Positions 22,742 to 33,706 of a DNA stretch of 64,000 bases are shown one piece after another. Under the pieces are notes generated by a model. That model made no database searches and had not been told where the DNA came from. It worked only from the letters and a program-made list of their open reading frames with translations. The DNA is from Streptococcus pyogenes (GTDB lineage Bacteria > Bacillota > Bacilli > Lactobacillales > Streptococcaceae). The position numbers and the translations under genes were made by a program. The stretch spans positions 558,001 through 622,000 of the forward strand of contig NZ_LN831034.1 in assembly GCF_002055535.1 (NCBI RefSeq). The letters run 5' to 3'. Within the stretch, counting starts at the first letter, position 1; every line of letters begins with the position of its first letter.

Positions 22742-23174
22742 TCGCTTATTGATGTACGCGTTTAAAATTGGTAAACCTTTTGAATATGGAAAGCTGTTAG
22801 CACTCTGCTTGTGATTAATCTATCGTATGTTAAAAGTGACATTTAAATTAAATCATTTTTTATACATATATTTCAAAAGGATTTATCATATTGGAAAATA
22901 GCGGTGCTTCTATTGGCATTTTACTATTGACAGGAATTTCCCTGCCTTTTGTCTCCTAAAGAAGATCAGCTTTGATTTCTAACTTGATTAGAGTGGGCTT
23001 GGTACTGTTTATGAATTATCAGTACATACTTTCTGGAGATCAAAAAGGAAAGGAACAGCTAAAGAGGTGTATGTGTTACCATTAGAGGAATAGAACATCG
23101 CAAGACTCGTTTATTCAGTCATTACGATACCTGTTTTATTTGTGAAATAACTATAATATTAAGTGAATTTGTGA
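22742..23174. other. Degenerate intergenic DNA left by the integrated element
   Basis: AT-rich, with no open frame of note, no terminator and no recognised RNA. It probably represents decayed remains of the element whose integrase fragment abuts tRNA-Arg. Confidence 0.45.
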
Positions 23175-23180
23175 TATAAT
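23172..23180 (+). promoter_or_regulatory. Extended -10 placed for leaderless transcription
   Basis: TG-A-TATAAT with -10 at 23175-23180. Transcription should begin about seven bases later, at or next to ATG 23188. The upstream ATG (23179) overlaps the -10 itself, so it cannot be the start of that transcript. Confidence 0.6.
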
Positions 23181-23187
23181 GAAAGGT

Positions 23188-23748
23188 ATGAATTATCAAG
23201 ATTATATATGGGATTTGGGAGGTACCTTACTCGATAATTACGAGCTTTCAACCCAAGCTTTTGTCCAAACGCTAGCTTTTTTCAGCCTTCCAGGAGATCA
23301 CGATGCTGTTTACCAAAAATTAAAAGAATCAACCGCTATCGCTGTGGCAATGTTTGCTCCTAATGAGCCAGAATTTTTGCATGTGTATAGGCTAAGAGAA
23401 GCAGACAAATTGGCACAACCCATTTGGTGTTTGGGAGCTAAAGAAATTTTGGGAAAGATAGCGACTTCAGGTTCGCGAAATTTTTTAATTTCTCATCGAG
23501 ATTGTCAGGTGAACCAACTTTTAGAGCAAGCTGGGTTGCTAATCTATTTTACAGAAGTCGTGACAGCTTCAAATGGCTTTGCTCGGAAACCAAATCCTGA
23601 AAGTTTGTTTTATTTAAAAGAAAAGTATGATATTAATAGTGGATTAGTAATTGGAGATCGGCTAATTGATAAACAAGCAGGACAAGCAGCGGGTTTTAAT
23701 ACCTTGCTTGTTGACGGTAGAAAAAACCTATTGGAGATAGTAACGTAG
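23188..23748 (+). CDS. HAD-superfamily protein with altered motif I, upstream of gyrB
   Basis: A 186-residue HAD subclass IA protein (phosphoglycolate phosphatase-like). Motif I reads D-L-G-G-T-L-L (residues ~8-14), so the nucleophile Asp is kept but the second, acid/base Asp is Gly. Later motifs are L-I-S-H-R (II), R-K-P-N-P-E (III, Lys) and V-I-G-D-R-L-I-D (IV). Activity may therefore differ from a classic phosphatase. ATG 23188 is preferred because the -10 element overlaps the earlier ATG. It ends exactly where gyrB starts, an operon arrangement also found in other streptococci. Confidence 0.82.
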   Translation: MNYQDYIWDLGGTLLDNYELSTQAFVQTLAFFSLPGDHDAVYQKLKESTAIAVAMFAPNEPEFLHVYRLREADKLAQPIWCLGAKEILGKIATSGSRNFLISHRDCQVNQLLEQAGLLIYFTEVVTASNGFARKPNPESLFYLKEKYDINSGLVIGDRLIDKQAGQAAGFNTLLVDGRKNLLEIVT

Positions 23749-25701
23749 ATGATTGAAGAAAATAAACATTTTGAAAAAAAAATGCAAGAATACGATGCCA
23801 GTCAAATTCAGGTTCTAGAAGGGCTGGAGGCTGTCCGCATGCGTCCAGGGATGTATATTGGCTCGACAGCTAAAGAGGGTTTGCATCATTTAGTCTGGGA
23901 AATTGTTGACAACTCAATTGACGAAGCATTAGCAGGTTTTGCCTCTCATATTAAAGTCTTTATTGAAGCAGATAATTCCATTACAGTAGTAGATGATGGC
24001 CGTGGAATTCCAGTTGATATCCAAGCCAAGACAGGACGTCCCGCCGTTGAAACAGTTTTTACAGTCTTACACGCAGGTGGTAAATTTGGTGGAGGCGGCT
24101 ATAAGGTTTCTGGAGGATTACATGGTGTAGGGTCATCTGTTGTTAATGCTTTATCAACACAATTAGATGTACGTGTTTATAAAAACGGCCAAATTCATTA
24201 CCAAGAATTTAAACGCGGGGCTGTTGTAGCAGATCTTGAGGTCATTGGAACCACTGATGTGACTGGCACGACCGTACACTTTACACCCGATCCAGAAATT
24301 TTTACCGAAACGACTCAGTTTGATTACAGTGTTTTAGCAAAACGTATTCAAGAGTTAGCCTTTTTGAATCGTGGTTTAAAAATTTCCATTACAGATAAGC
24401 GCTCAGGTATGGAACAAGAAGAACATTTCCTTTATGAAGGTGGAATTGGTTCTTATGTTGAATTTTTAAATGATAAAAAAGATGTTATCTTTGAAACGCC
24501 CATCTATACAGATGGTGAATTAGAAGGTATTGCAGTTGAAGTAGCCATGCAATACACGACTAGCTATCAAGAAACAGTCATGAGTTTTGCTAATAATATT
24601 CATACTCATGAAGGTGGAACGCATGAACAAGGCTTTAGAGCGGCTCTTACTCGGGTCATCAATGACTACGCTAAGAAAAATAAAATTCTTAAAGAAAATG
24701 AGGACAATTTGACAGGAGAAGATGTTCGTGAAGGTTTGACGGCGGTAATTTCTGTTAAGCATCCAAATCCTCAATTTGAAGGTCAAACCAAAACAAAATT
24801 GGGCAACTCAGAAGTGGTTAAGATCACTAATCGTCTCTTTAGTGAGGCCTTTCAACGTTTTCTTTTGGAAAACCCACAAGTTGCTCGTAAGATTGTGGAA
24901 AAAGGGATTTTGGCTTCTAAAGCTAGAATTGCAGCTAAGCGAGCCCGCGAAGTCACCCGCAAAAAATCAGGCTTAGAAATTTCAAACTTACCTGGAAAAT
25001 TAGCAGACTGTTCGTCAAATGACGCTAACCAAAACGAACTTTTCATCGTCGAAGGAGATTCAGCGGGTGGGTCGGCCAAATCAGGTCGTAACCGAGAGTT
25101 TCAAGCTATCTTGCCTATTCGCGGTAAAATTTTGAACGTGGAAAAAGCAACTATGGATAAGATTCTTGCCAACGAAGAAATTAGAAGTCTCTTTACCGCT
25201 ATGGGTACAGGTTTTGGTGCAGATTTTGACGTGTCAAAAGCTCGCTACCAAAAGCTGGTTATCATGACCGATGCCGATGTGGATGGCGCTCATATTAGAA
25301 CCTTACTTTTAACCTTGATTTACCGCTTTATGAGACCTGTTCTAGAAGCTGGCTATGTTTACATCGCCCAGCCACCTATTTATGGTGTTAAGGTCGGTAG
25401 TGAGATTAAAGAGTATATTCAGCCAGGTATTGATCAAGAAGACCAATTAAAAACAGCTCTTGAAAAATATAGTATTGGTCGTTCAAAACCAACTGTTCAA
25501 CGTTATAAAGGTCTTGGGGAAATGGATGACCATCAACTTTGGGAAACTACTATGGATCCTGAAAATCGTTTGATGGCGCGTGTGACAGTTGATGATGCCG
25601 CAGAAGCAGATAAAGTATTTGATATGTTAATGGGAGATCGTGTTGAACCAAGACGTGATTTCATTGAGGAAAATGCGGTTTATAGTACACTGGATATTTA
25701 G
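23749..25701 (+). CDS. gyrB: DNA gyrase subunit B
   Basis: A 650-residue ATPase subunit of gyrase, which introduces negative supercoils. The GHKL ATPase has [10 protein letters not shown] and D-D-G-R-G-I-P-V, and [14 protein letters not shown] is the nucleotide lid. The transducer follows, then the TOPRIM domain with [10 protein letters not shown] and [10 protein letters not shown]. Length matches streptococcal GyrB. The start immediately follows the HAD stop with TTGGAG upstream, so the two are co-translated. No truncation is seen. Confidence 0.98.
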   Translation: MIEENKHFEKKMQEYDASQIQVLEGLEAVRMRPGMYIGSTAKEGLHHLVWEIVDNSIDEALAGFASHIKVFIEADNSITVVDDGRGIPVDIQAKTGRPAVETVFTVLHAGGKFGGGGYKVSGGLHGVGSSVVNALSTQLDVRVYKNGQIHYQEFKRGAVVADLEVIGTTDVTGTTVHFTPDPEIFTETTQFDYSVLAKRIQELAFLNRGLKISITDKRSGMEQEEHFLYEGGIGSYVEFLNDKKDVIFETPIYTDGELEGIAVEVAMQYTTSYQETVMSFANNIHTHEGGTHEQGFRAALTRVINDYAKKNKILKENEDNLTGEDVREGLTAVISVKHPNPQFEGQTKTKLGNSEVVKITNRLFSEAFQRFLLENPQVARKIVEKGILASKARIAAKRAREVTRKKSGLEISNLPGKLADCSSNDANQNELFIVEGDSAGGSAKSGRNREFQAILPIRGKILNVEKATMDKILANEEIRSLFTAMGTGFGADFDVSKARYQKLVIMTDADVDGAHIRTLLLTLIYRFMRPVLEAGYVYIAQPPIYGVKVGSEIKEYIQPGIDQEDQLKTALEKYSIGRSKPTVQRYKGLGEMDDHQLWETTMDPENRLMARVTVDDAAEADKVFDMLMGDRVEPRRDFIEENAVYSTLDI

Positions 25702-26068
25702 TCACCTTTTTAGTTTCACAAGGAATCTGCTACCAAAGAGGACGAATTGACTAAAAATCATGATGCATGATGCCAACAGCTTTGTTAGTTAGTACGTCTT
25801 CATCTTGAGGGACAGCGTTAATGCATAGGTATTGAGACCGCCCCTTAATACCTATGTTAGTCCTTATTAAGAAAGCCTTTTGAGTCGCTGGTACGAGATT
25901 GTTGAATTAGTCAAATATATTTTGAAATGCATTTTAAAGTATGTTATAATCGTAATGTTATAGTGTATTTTAAATAAAATTTTAATAAAAGGCGATTGAG
26001 GAATTTCAGTTTTTAGTTATTACTGGAACAATGTTGATAAATCGTGTCTAAATAATAAGGAGATTCAG
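25702..26068. other. gyrB-ezrA intergenic region with a strong hairpin
   Basis: Perfect 10-base stem CATAGGTATT (25824-25833) and AATACCTATG (25847-25856) around a 13-base loop, not followed by a T run and therefore not a standard terminator. ezrA promoter elements probably lie at 25935-25960 (TATAAT-like). No ORF is seen. Confidence 0.5.
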
Positions 26069-27793
26069 ATGTCAAGCGGAATTATCTTGCTGATTGTGGC
26101 TATAGTCCTACTAGTGATTATCGCCTATCTAGTGGGTGTCATCATACGAAAGCGTAATGATTCCCTAATTACCAGTCTAGAAGAACGAAAACAGGCCTTG
26201 TTTGCTTTGCCTGTTAATGATGAAATTGAAGAAGTAAAGTCACTTCATTTGATAGGACAGAGCCAAACCTCTTTTCGGGAATGGAATCAGAAATGGGTAG
26301 ACTTAACTGTGAATTCGTTTGCAGATATTGAAAATCATATTTTTGAAGCTGAAAATTTGAATGATACGTTTAATTTTATTCGCGCCAAGCATGAGATTAA
26401 TAGCGTTGAAAGTCAGCTTAATCTTGTTGAAGAAGATATCGCTTCTATTCGTGAAGCACTTAATATCTTAAAAGAGCAAGAAGAAAAAAATAGTGCTCGT
26501 GTCACCCATGCTCTTGATTTATATGAAAAGCTCCAAGCTTCTATTTCTGAGAATGAAGATAATTTTGGTTCAACTATGCCTGAAATTGACAAACAGATGA
26601 AAAACATTGAAACTGAATTTTCACAGTTTGTCGCACTCAACTCATCAGGTGATCCTGTAGAAGCTTCTGAAGTTCTGGATAGAGCAGAAGAGCATACTAT
26701 TGCTCTAGGGCAGATTACAGAGCAGATTCCAGCTATTGTGGCCAAGTTGGAAGATGATTTTCCAGATCAGTTAGATGATTTGGAAACAGGATATCGCCGT
26801 TTACTTGAAGAAAACTATCATTTTCCAGAAAAAAACATTGAGGCACGTTTTCAGGAGATTCGTGAGTCTATTCGTGCCAATTCATCAGAGTTAGTTACAC
26901 TTGACTTGGATCGTGCTAGAGAAGAAAACACGCATATTCAAGAACGCATTGATTCTCTTTATGAAGTCTTTGAGCGCGAAATTGCCGCTTATAAGGTAGC
27001 TGCTAAAAATAGTAAGATGCTACCTCGTTACCTAGAACATGTGAAACGTAATAATGAACAACTCAAAGATGAAATTGCACGTTTATCACGTAAATATATT
27101 CTAAGTGAAACGGAAAGTCTGACTGTTAAGGCATTTGAGAAGGATATTAAAGAGATAGAAGACAGTACACTTGCTGTTGCAGAACAATTTGGTTTACAAG
27201 AAAAACCATTTTCAGAACTGCAAGTGACTTTTGAACGCAGTATAAAGACGCTTACTAATGTCGAGTCAGGTCAAATGGATGTTTTTGCAGCAGTTAAAGA
27301 TATTGAAAAAATTGAATCACAGGCACGCCATAACCTTGATGTTTATGTTACTCAGCTTCATATGATTAAACGTTATATGGAAAAACGTCACTTGCCTGGA
27401 ATTCCACAAGACTTTCTTAGTGCTTTCTTTACAACGAGTTCACAATTGGAAGCTTTGATGGATGAGCTTAGTAGAGGACGGATCAATATTGAGGCAGTGT
27501 CACGTTTGTCGGAAGTTGCGACGGTTGCTATTGCTAATCTAGAAGATTTAACCTATCAAGTGGTTCAAAATGCTACCTTGACTGAACAATTACTACAATA
27601 TTCTAATCGCTATCGTTCTTTTGAAGCAGGAGTTCAAAGTAGTTTTGAACATGCTTTGAGACTTTTCGAAGTAGAAAATGATTATCAGGCTTCTTTTGAT
27701 GAAATTTCTTATGCTCTTGAAACAGTTGAACCTGGGGTAACAGGTCGGTTTGTTAACTCTTATGAAAAAACACGAGAGCACATTCGTTTTTGA
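26069..27793 (+). CDS. ezrA: Septation ring regulator EzrA
   Basis: A 574-residue membrane-anchored coiled-coil protein that restrains FtsZ ring assembly and links division to wall synthesis. One N-terminal transmembrane helix (residues ~4-24), then short basic I-R-K-R-N, and a predominantly helical, Glu/Lys-rich cytoplasmic region made of spectrin-like repeats up to the end. Length and layout match EzrA of streptococci. A strong AAGGAG site precedes ATG. Gene order gyrB-ezrA is usual in this genus. Confidence 0.95.
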   Translation: MSSGIILLIVAIVLLVIIAYLVGVIIRKRNDSLITSLEERKQALFALPVNDEIEEVKSLHLIGQSQTSFREWNQKWVDLTVNSFADIENHIFEAENLNDTFNFIRAKHEINSVESQLNLVEEDIASIREALNILKEQEEKNSARVTHALDLYEKLQASISENEDNFGSTMPEIDKQMKNIETEFSQFVALNSSGDPVEASEVLDRAEEHTIALGQITEQIPAIVAKLEDDFPDQLDDLETGYRRLLEENYHFPEKNIEARFQEIRESIRANSSELVTLDLDRAREENTHIQERIDSLYEVFEREIAAYKVAAKNSKMLPRYLEHVKRNNEQLKDEIARLSRKYILSETESLTVKAFEKDIKEIEDSTLAVAEQFGLQEKPFSELQVTFERSIKTLTNVESGQMDVFAAVKDIEKIESQARHNLDVYVTQLHMIKRYMEKRHLPGIPQDFLSAFFTTSSQLEALMDELSRGRINIEAVSRLSEVATVAIANLEDLTYQVVQNATLTEQLLQYSNRYRSFEAGVQSSFEHALRLFEVENDYQASFDEISYALETVEPGVTGRFVNSYEKTREHIRF

Positions 27794-27799
27794 TACTTG

Positions 27800-27828
27800 A
27801 AAGTCGTGATATTCTCACGACTTTTTAT
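27800..27828 (+). terminator. Terminator of ezrA
   Basis: AAAGTCGTGA (27800-27809) pairs with TCACGACTTT (27815-27824), TATTC loop, T tail. Confidence 0.88.
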
Positions 27829-27924
27829 TAGCTTTTTGGACCAATACGTGTTTTTGACTAGAATCTTCTTTTTAATGATCAAACGAAGAAGTAGTAACAG
27901 TGTTTTTTGCTATTGAGAGGATAG

Positions 27925-28383
27925 TTATTTTTTCAAAAATCTTTTCCAAAAGGATTTGGTTTTTTCAGGAGTTTGTTTGCTAAGTTGATCGTTTTTTGTC
28001 TGCTTTAAGATGACTTCTAAACGTGTTTCCTTCAGATTTATTGCGTGGTCGGTATGAAGGATAAACGCAAAAGGTGAAGTCATATGCGTTTCTGTAATAA
28101 TAGTAACAGGTAAATGGTTTTCTTTTGCTAATTTCATATAGAGTATTTGAAGTTGAGGTGCCAGCTTGGAAGAGATTTTTAAGTGTAAAGGTTGATAGAC
28201 TAACTGAAGGCTCGGTAATTCTCTTTTCAAATAGTCTTTTACTGTTTTAGTTTGAGCTTCGTCTAATAAAGCACTTAAAACGACTCGTTCAGCATACGTT
28301 CCTAGATAGTAGCGTTGCTGCTCAGGATTTAATCTTCTTTCTCCCCAGGCTCCTTTTAATAGCTTATCTTCTAAATTAGTCAT
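27925..28383 (-). CDS. DUF1694 / YueI-family protein
   Basis: A 152-residue cytoplasmic protein. L-R-R/R-L-N-P-E-Q-Q-R-Y-Y-L-G-T-Y-A-E-R-V-V-L near residues 17-37 is the typical start of the YueI/DUF1694 family, followed by an alpha/beta fold and a basic C-terminus (F-W-K-R-F-L-K-K). Biochemical function is unknown. It is transcribed leftward, convergent with ezrA and divergent from eno. Confidence 0.82.
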   Translation of the reverse strand: MTNLEDKLLKGAWGERRLNPEQQRYYLGTYAERVVLSALLDEAQTKTVKDYLKRELPSLQLVYQPLHLKISSKLAPQLQILYMKLAKENHLPVTIITETHMTSPFAFILHTDHAINLKETRLEVILKQTKNDQLSKQTPEKTKSFWKRFLKK

Positions 28384-28540
28384 AGATACCCTCGCTTCTT
28401 TATAATAGTTTCTTTATTATATCGATTTCTACAATAAAATACCAATTTGAAAATTTTCGGTAAATGTGTTAAAAAACAAGAAAGAAAGTGATTTTTCTTG
28501 CAAAAAACAAAGGAAGCTTTTCATGAGATTGCTTTTTAAG

Positions 28541-28569
28541 TTGATTAAAGGCCTAGTTTGTGGTATTAT
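28541..28569 (+). promoter_or_regulatory. eno promoter
   Basis: TTGATT (28541-28546), 17 bases, TATTAT (28564-28569) with upstream TG at 28561-28562 giving an extended -10. A GGAG ribosome site is close to ATG 28610. Confidence 0.75.
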
Positions 28570-28579
28570 GAACATGTAA

Positions 28580-29917
<1,338 letters not shown>

Positions 29918-29956
29918 ACGGTAAGACAGAAATCGGTCATTCGTAGAATGCGATTT

Positions 29957-30028
29957 CGTCGTCGCACCTCCGTCAGGCTGACTAGGTTGGTCACGACAAA
30001 AGGAGTGAACATCCAGTCAGCTACGACG
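29957..30028. other. Structured intergenic element after eno
   Basis: Nested complementary segments: CGTCGT (29957-29962) with ACGACG (30023-30028), GCTGACT (29977-29983) with AGTCAGC (30015-30021), and TCAC (29991-29994) with GTGA (30005-30008). Together they can form a branched hairpin between the eno stop and its terminator. GC content is higher than its surroundings. Identity is unknown. Confidence 0.45.
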
Positions 30029-30052
30029 CAAAAGTTAAAGATTAAAGAATAG

Positions 30053-30079
30053 AAAGCTTGGGAAAATCCCAAGCTTTTT
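30053..30079. terminator. Terminator of eno
   Basis: AAAGCTTGGG (30053-30062), AAAAT loop, CCCAAGCTTT (30068-30077), T tail. Confidence 0.92.
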
Positions 30080-30167
30080 GCTTTCTAAATAGTAAAAATT
30101 TACTGTGGGCTAATTTATCCTGAGCTAATGTATTAGCGAGGTAAAGTTACTGAAGAAGACTTGGATT

Positions 30168-30192
30168 TGTACTGCCTCTAAAAAGTTGGACA
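30168..30192. mobile_element. Orphan IS3-type terminal sequence
   Basis: TGTACTGCC...AAAAAGTTGGACA resembles the terminal inverted repeat of IS3-group (IS150-like) elements. No transposase of that group is adjacent; a C-terminal fragment of an rve-type transposase lies at 40072-40191. Confidence 0.45.
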
Positions 30193-30336
30193 CTATATTT
30201 TAAATACAGGACTAAGTCCTTTTATACCAATTGTCAAGCACATCAAGGTTTTAACTGAAAAAATGTTTTAGACAATAGCCTAGGTTTAGCTGTTGTCTTA
30301 CTTGTTGTGCTCTGATTAGCATAAAAAAGTGTACAA

Positions 30337-30372
30337 GAAAAAAACCTTGCCTAGTATTTTTAAGATCAAGGT
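30337..30372 (-). terminator. Terminator-like hairpin downstream of the IS110 transposase remnant
   Basis: On the minus strand ACCTTG (30367-30372) pairs with CAAGGT (30344-30349), followed by a run of T. The loop is long (17 bases). Confidence 0.45.
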
Positions 30373-30442
30373 GTTACAATGATAGAGCAACAACGACTTT
30401 AATGATTTTGGGTCGAAGCGTAATTGTAAAGTTTGTTATGCG

Positions 30443-31440
30443 TTATGAGGTAAAGCATTGTCTGACAAGGCAATGTCTAGAGGCAATCGTATGTGGCTTG
30501 GTTGAAGCTGTTTGCGATTGCCTTTTTCGTTTCTCATAGAAGTCTGCGATATGACAAGGATTGGTATGACTAGCAAAAGCAATGTCATGGATACACTTGA
30601 AAAGAATCTTTGGAGCATAAGGATTCCCACGTTTGGTAATGTGCTCTTGAGCTAGATAGTTGCCAGACTCATAATGTCTAAAGTCAATCCCAATGAAAGC
30701 ATTAATTTGATTAGCAGATTGAAAACGACGAATAGCACCGAGTTCGCCAATAATACTTGTTGCAGTTGTTTCTACGATACTTGGAATAGAGCGTAGAATC
30801 TTGTCTTCTGGTAAAGGTTGAGCCGACGCCACCATCTTATCAAAAATAGCTTGACGACGTTCAGAAAGTCTAAGTAATTCTTTGGCATAGTAGCGAACCT
30901 CTTCTATCATCGGAGAGGTTTTCGTAACAGTAAAATAAGACTGCTTGGCTAATGAGACAAGTTTTTCCACTAAGTAGATCCCACGCTTGTCAGAGATACG
31001 TTTAGAGGTAGATTGACGGATGATAGCTGACAATGCTTTGTCAGCTAGCTCCAGTACAAAGCTATTACATGAAAAAAGCCGTTACCACATTCCAGTATTA
31101 CTCACCAGTTGGTGCAAATAAGATGTGTTCCAGTTCAGGAAAAGTGACTTGTAAGATCTTGTGAAGGCGATTCTTAACTCTCGAACAATATTATCCTCAG
31201 TCAAGTTTTGATAGAAGCGACTCAAGTCACGTAGCAGCTGATAAACTTCTTCCTGAACGTAAGTTGGTTTTCTAACTAGAATAAATTGAGACTGAGCCAA
31301 TTTTTCAGTGTCTAACTTATCCGCTTTACGCACCCGTAGACTATCTAGTTTTCTAAAGGATTGAGTTGTGTATAAGCGTAGCCATTTTTCTCAAGGAAGG
31401 ACTGAAGCCGACGAGAATAGACTCCTGTTGTGATGGTCTC
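30443..31440 (-). pseudogene. IS110-family transposase, inactivated
   Basis: The largest piece (30443-31033) has the C-terminal Transposase_20 domain: S-I-P-S-I-V-E-T-T-A-T-S-I-I-G-E-L-G, F-I-G-I-D-F-R-H and K-R-G-N-P-Y-A. The N-terminal piece (31082-31333) and a further fragment to about 31440 (Y-S-R-R-L-Q-S-F-L-E-K-N-G) belong to the DEDD RuvC-like half. They lie in different frames, separated by a stop near 31034-31081 and a frameshift near 31340. The last residues are also out of frame. It encodes a RuvC-like DEDD recombinase normally guided by a bridge RNA. This copy cannot be active. Confidence 0.85.
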
Positions 31441-31694
31441 CCTTTTGCCTTTTAAACAATAGTATAGCCGTTTTTCAAAATGTTATTAATGATTTTTTCC
31501 TTTATTCCAGAAGAATAAGTCTGATACTGTTTCTTATTAATAATCTCAATGCCCTAACAATCCATCAGTCGAACGGTATTTCTCAAATTACTGCAGTTGA
31601 CTCTTGCGTTCAGTTCCCTCACCTTGTGGATGCCGTTTAGAACAATATTAGCTTGCTGAGCCTTTTGGTAATGTGAACAAAGCATCTTTATCAC
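31441..31694. other. Non-coding remnant between IS110 pseudogene and RofA-like pseudogene
   Basis: No ORF, tRNA or clear terminator is seen. Presumably decayed IS flank. Confidence 0.35.
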
Positions 31695-33235
31695 TCAAGG
31701 AGAAGACAGGTTCTTGTGGTAAGTGTCCAACAAGGTCACGATAAACTCATCGTACCGTTTTTGGCGGAAGTCTAGAAATGCCTTATGAATGTAAGCCTCA
31801 GAAACGTCTCTAAAACTAAACAAGAAATACAAGAACAAATGCCCTTGATTCTGGTACAAATGCTGTATCAGGTTCAGGTATTGCCTATCTGCGATAATGA
31901 CACTCTGCTTTTCCTTAACAATATCTTTGAAAGGAATGATTTCGACATTGACAGGCATAACCGTTGCAATAGCTGGCGGGAAGTAAATTGAGAGTGCATT
32001 GGTCATCAAATCCAGCGCAGCAGTGTTATTGGTCAAAAGATAGACAGGTATCGGTGGCAAATATGTTTTTAGGAGTTCCTCTAACTGTATCGTGAAGAGC
32101 AATAAATGATAAGACGGCAGTTTCCCCACGATGCCTTCTGCGCTCATCCATTCCTCAACGATGGTTTTTAGAGTATTGTAGAAGCTCTTGTTTCGTTTTT
32201 GCTGTCTTCTGAGGTAATGGAACAAGTGTATGTCAGGTAACAAAACTTGAAGATTACTGATAAATAGACGTGAGAAGGAAACCAAAATCCGTTTGAAAGG
32301 AAGGGAGTTTAGGATATTATTGCCTAGTAGTGGACGCAGGGATGCTTTCAAGGTTTTTCCATTTGTTTTGTCATCACCAACTCAAACAATTCTTTCACTT
32401 TTTTAGGTGTCCATTTATCCTTATGGAAAGGATTATTGGTGGTGCAAAAACATAAAAAAATATAATCCAAATCCTCATCAGTTAACTCAGGATGGTACCA
32501 TTTTCCGATGATTTCCTGACTGGTCATTTTGATATCTCGATAGATAGACAGTTTTTTCAAGTGTTTGAATGCATCTGTCTGAGGGGTCCCCAAGTTATCA
32601 TGTCGCCGTTTCCATATAAGGGATATCAAAATGGCAAAGTATGAAAATTCATAAGGGGCTTTACTGGCATCATTAAGTGTGGTGGCTTGATTGGAGTTTA
32701 TAATCAGCGAAACCACTTTATTCATTGATGTTTTATCAAAATCATAAATGGTCATACCAAACTGATAGTGCAACAAGGCGATCAGAAAGCGGATACGGTA
32801 TTCTGGTCCAACAACATGGTTTTGCCGAACGTTTAAACCTACCTTTTTCAAGTATTTCCGACAATTGGTCCTGATACGGTAAGCGGTGGCTTGGGAAATA
32901 TACTCTCGTTTAATGAAGTCGTGTAGGCTCAGCTCTCCTGGTTCAATTAAAAAACATAACATCTTTAAGAATATCGAGGTTTGATAGAGTTTCTTAAAAT
33001 AAGGCATTTTAAGTTGGTAGGTCTTATAGGGGATAGAAACAGTGTCGTCACAAATGGTTAAGGTGAGGGTGTCTTCTAAATCCTTAATCATTTCAAAGAG
33101 TAAGTTGTAGACACGTTGTTTTTTGAGTTCGGTTTCCTGACACAACTGGTCTATGGAGACTTCGGAAACGTCTAACAAAATGTTGAGCAGTGATAATTTA
33201 TCTTGTAATTTGGTTTCTAGATGAAGGTGTAACAT
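31695..33235 (-). pseudogene. RofA-like (RALP) stand-alone virulence regulator, split by a frameshift
   Basis: Two overlapping frames, 32348-33235 (295 residues) and 31695-32351 (218 residues), together equal the ~500-residue length of RofA/Nra regulators. The first has the Mga-type helix-turn-helix region (residues ~10-110, e.g. S-Q-A-T-A-Y-R-I-R-T-N) and the PRD-like middle. The second has the C-terminal EIIB-like region. They join by a -1 shift at a run of five A (minus-strand order: G-GAAAAA-CC), consistent with loss of one A. The N-terminal part may still bind DNA. The gene is divergent from epf, so the intact form is a candidate epf regulator. Confidence 0.85.
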
Positions 33236-33253
33236 AACTGAACTCCTTTCATT

Positions 33254-33301
33254 TTTATAGCAGAAACTCGTATTTATTTAATTATCACATAATTAAATAA
33301 A
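33254..33301 (-). promoter_or_regulatory. Promoter of the RofA-like gene with 13-bp perfect inverted repeat
   Basis: On the minus strand TG-C-TATAAA (-10, 33254-33259) precedes an AAAGGAG ribosome site and ATG 33235. TTTATTTAATTAT (33273-33285) and ATAATTAAATAAA (33289-33301) are perfect arms with a CAC centre, covering the -35 position. The location suits an autoregulatory or partner-regulator operator. Confidence 0.65.
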
Positions 33302-33425
33302 ACAGTCAAATAATTCAATGGTGACGCGTGTTTAAGGAGTATTGAGAATGTCAGATATAAGCAAAATGCAGCTGAATATTCTTAATTTTAGGTATGAAAA
33401 AGCGTCGGGATTGATAAAAAATCTA

Positions 33426-33706
33426 TTGAATTGGGTAAATTTAAGTTGATATAATAAGTTGATTAGAAAAATTAACAATTCATTTAAATTCTAATCAGCT
33501 GTAACGTTCCGGGGCGTGTTAAACTGTCTGAACATAGAAAATACAAGTTTCTACGGTGACTAAGATAAGTTAAGGAGGATTCCTTAAATTCTGTGATAGG
33601 AACGTAAACTCTCTACAAGAGTAGAGCACGTCATCAGTCAGTCTGGGTGTCTACTGGCTGACAACGTCAAATAAGATAGGCATGAAAAAATAAGGGGGAA
33701 TACAGA
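33426..33706 (+). promoter_or_regulatory. epf promoter and long structured 5' leader
   Basis: TTGAAT (33426-33431), 18 bases, TG-A-TATAAT (-10, 33450-33455) predict a start near 33462 and a ~245-base leader. The leader contains TTAAGGA/TCCTTAA around GGAT (33570-33587), CTCTAC/GTAGAG around AAGA (33611-33626) and GTCAG/CTGAC (33637-33662). A GGGGG ribosome site precedes ATG 33707. A leader of this length suggests RNA-level control. Confidence 0.55.

Noticed and set aside
23179..23187. Upstream ATG for the HAD gene
   Set aside because: It overlaps the TATAAT element and lacks a ribosome site.
30265..30300. Sequence containing GTTTTAGA resembling the start of a S. pyogenes CRISPR repeat
   Set aside because: There is only one copy, without the rest of the repeat or spacers. 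No CRISPR array, tracrRNA or cas gene was seen in the window.
32340..32360. Programmed -1 frameshift in the RofA-like gene
   Set aside because: The A run is short (five), the P-site codon would mismatch after slippage, and no stimulatory hairpin is seen. A simple indel is more likely.
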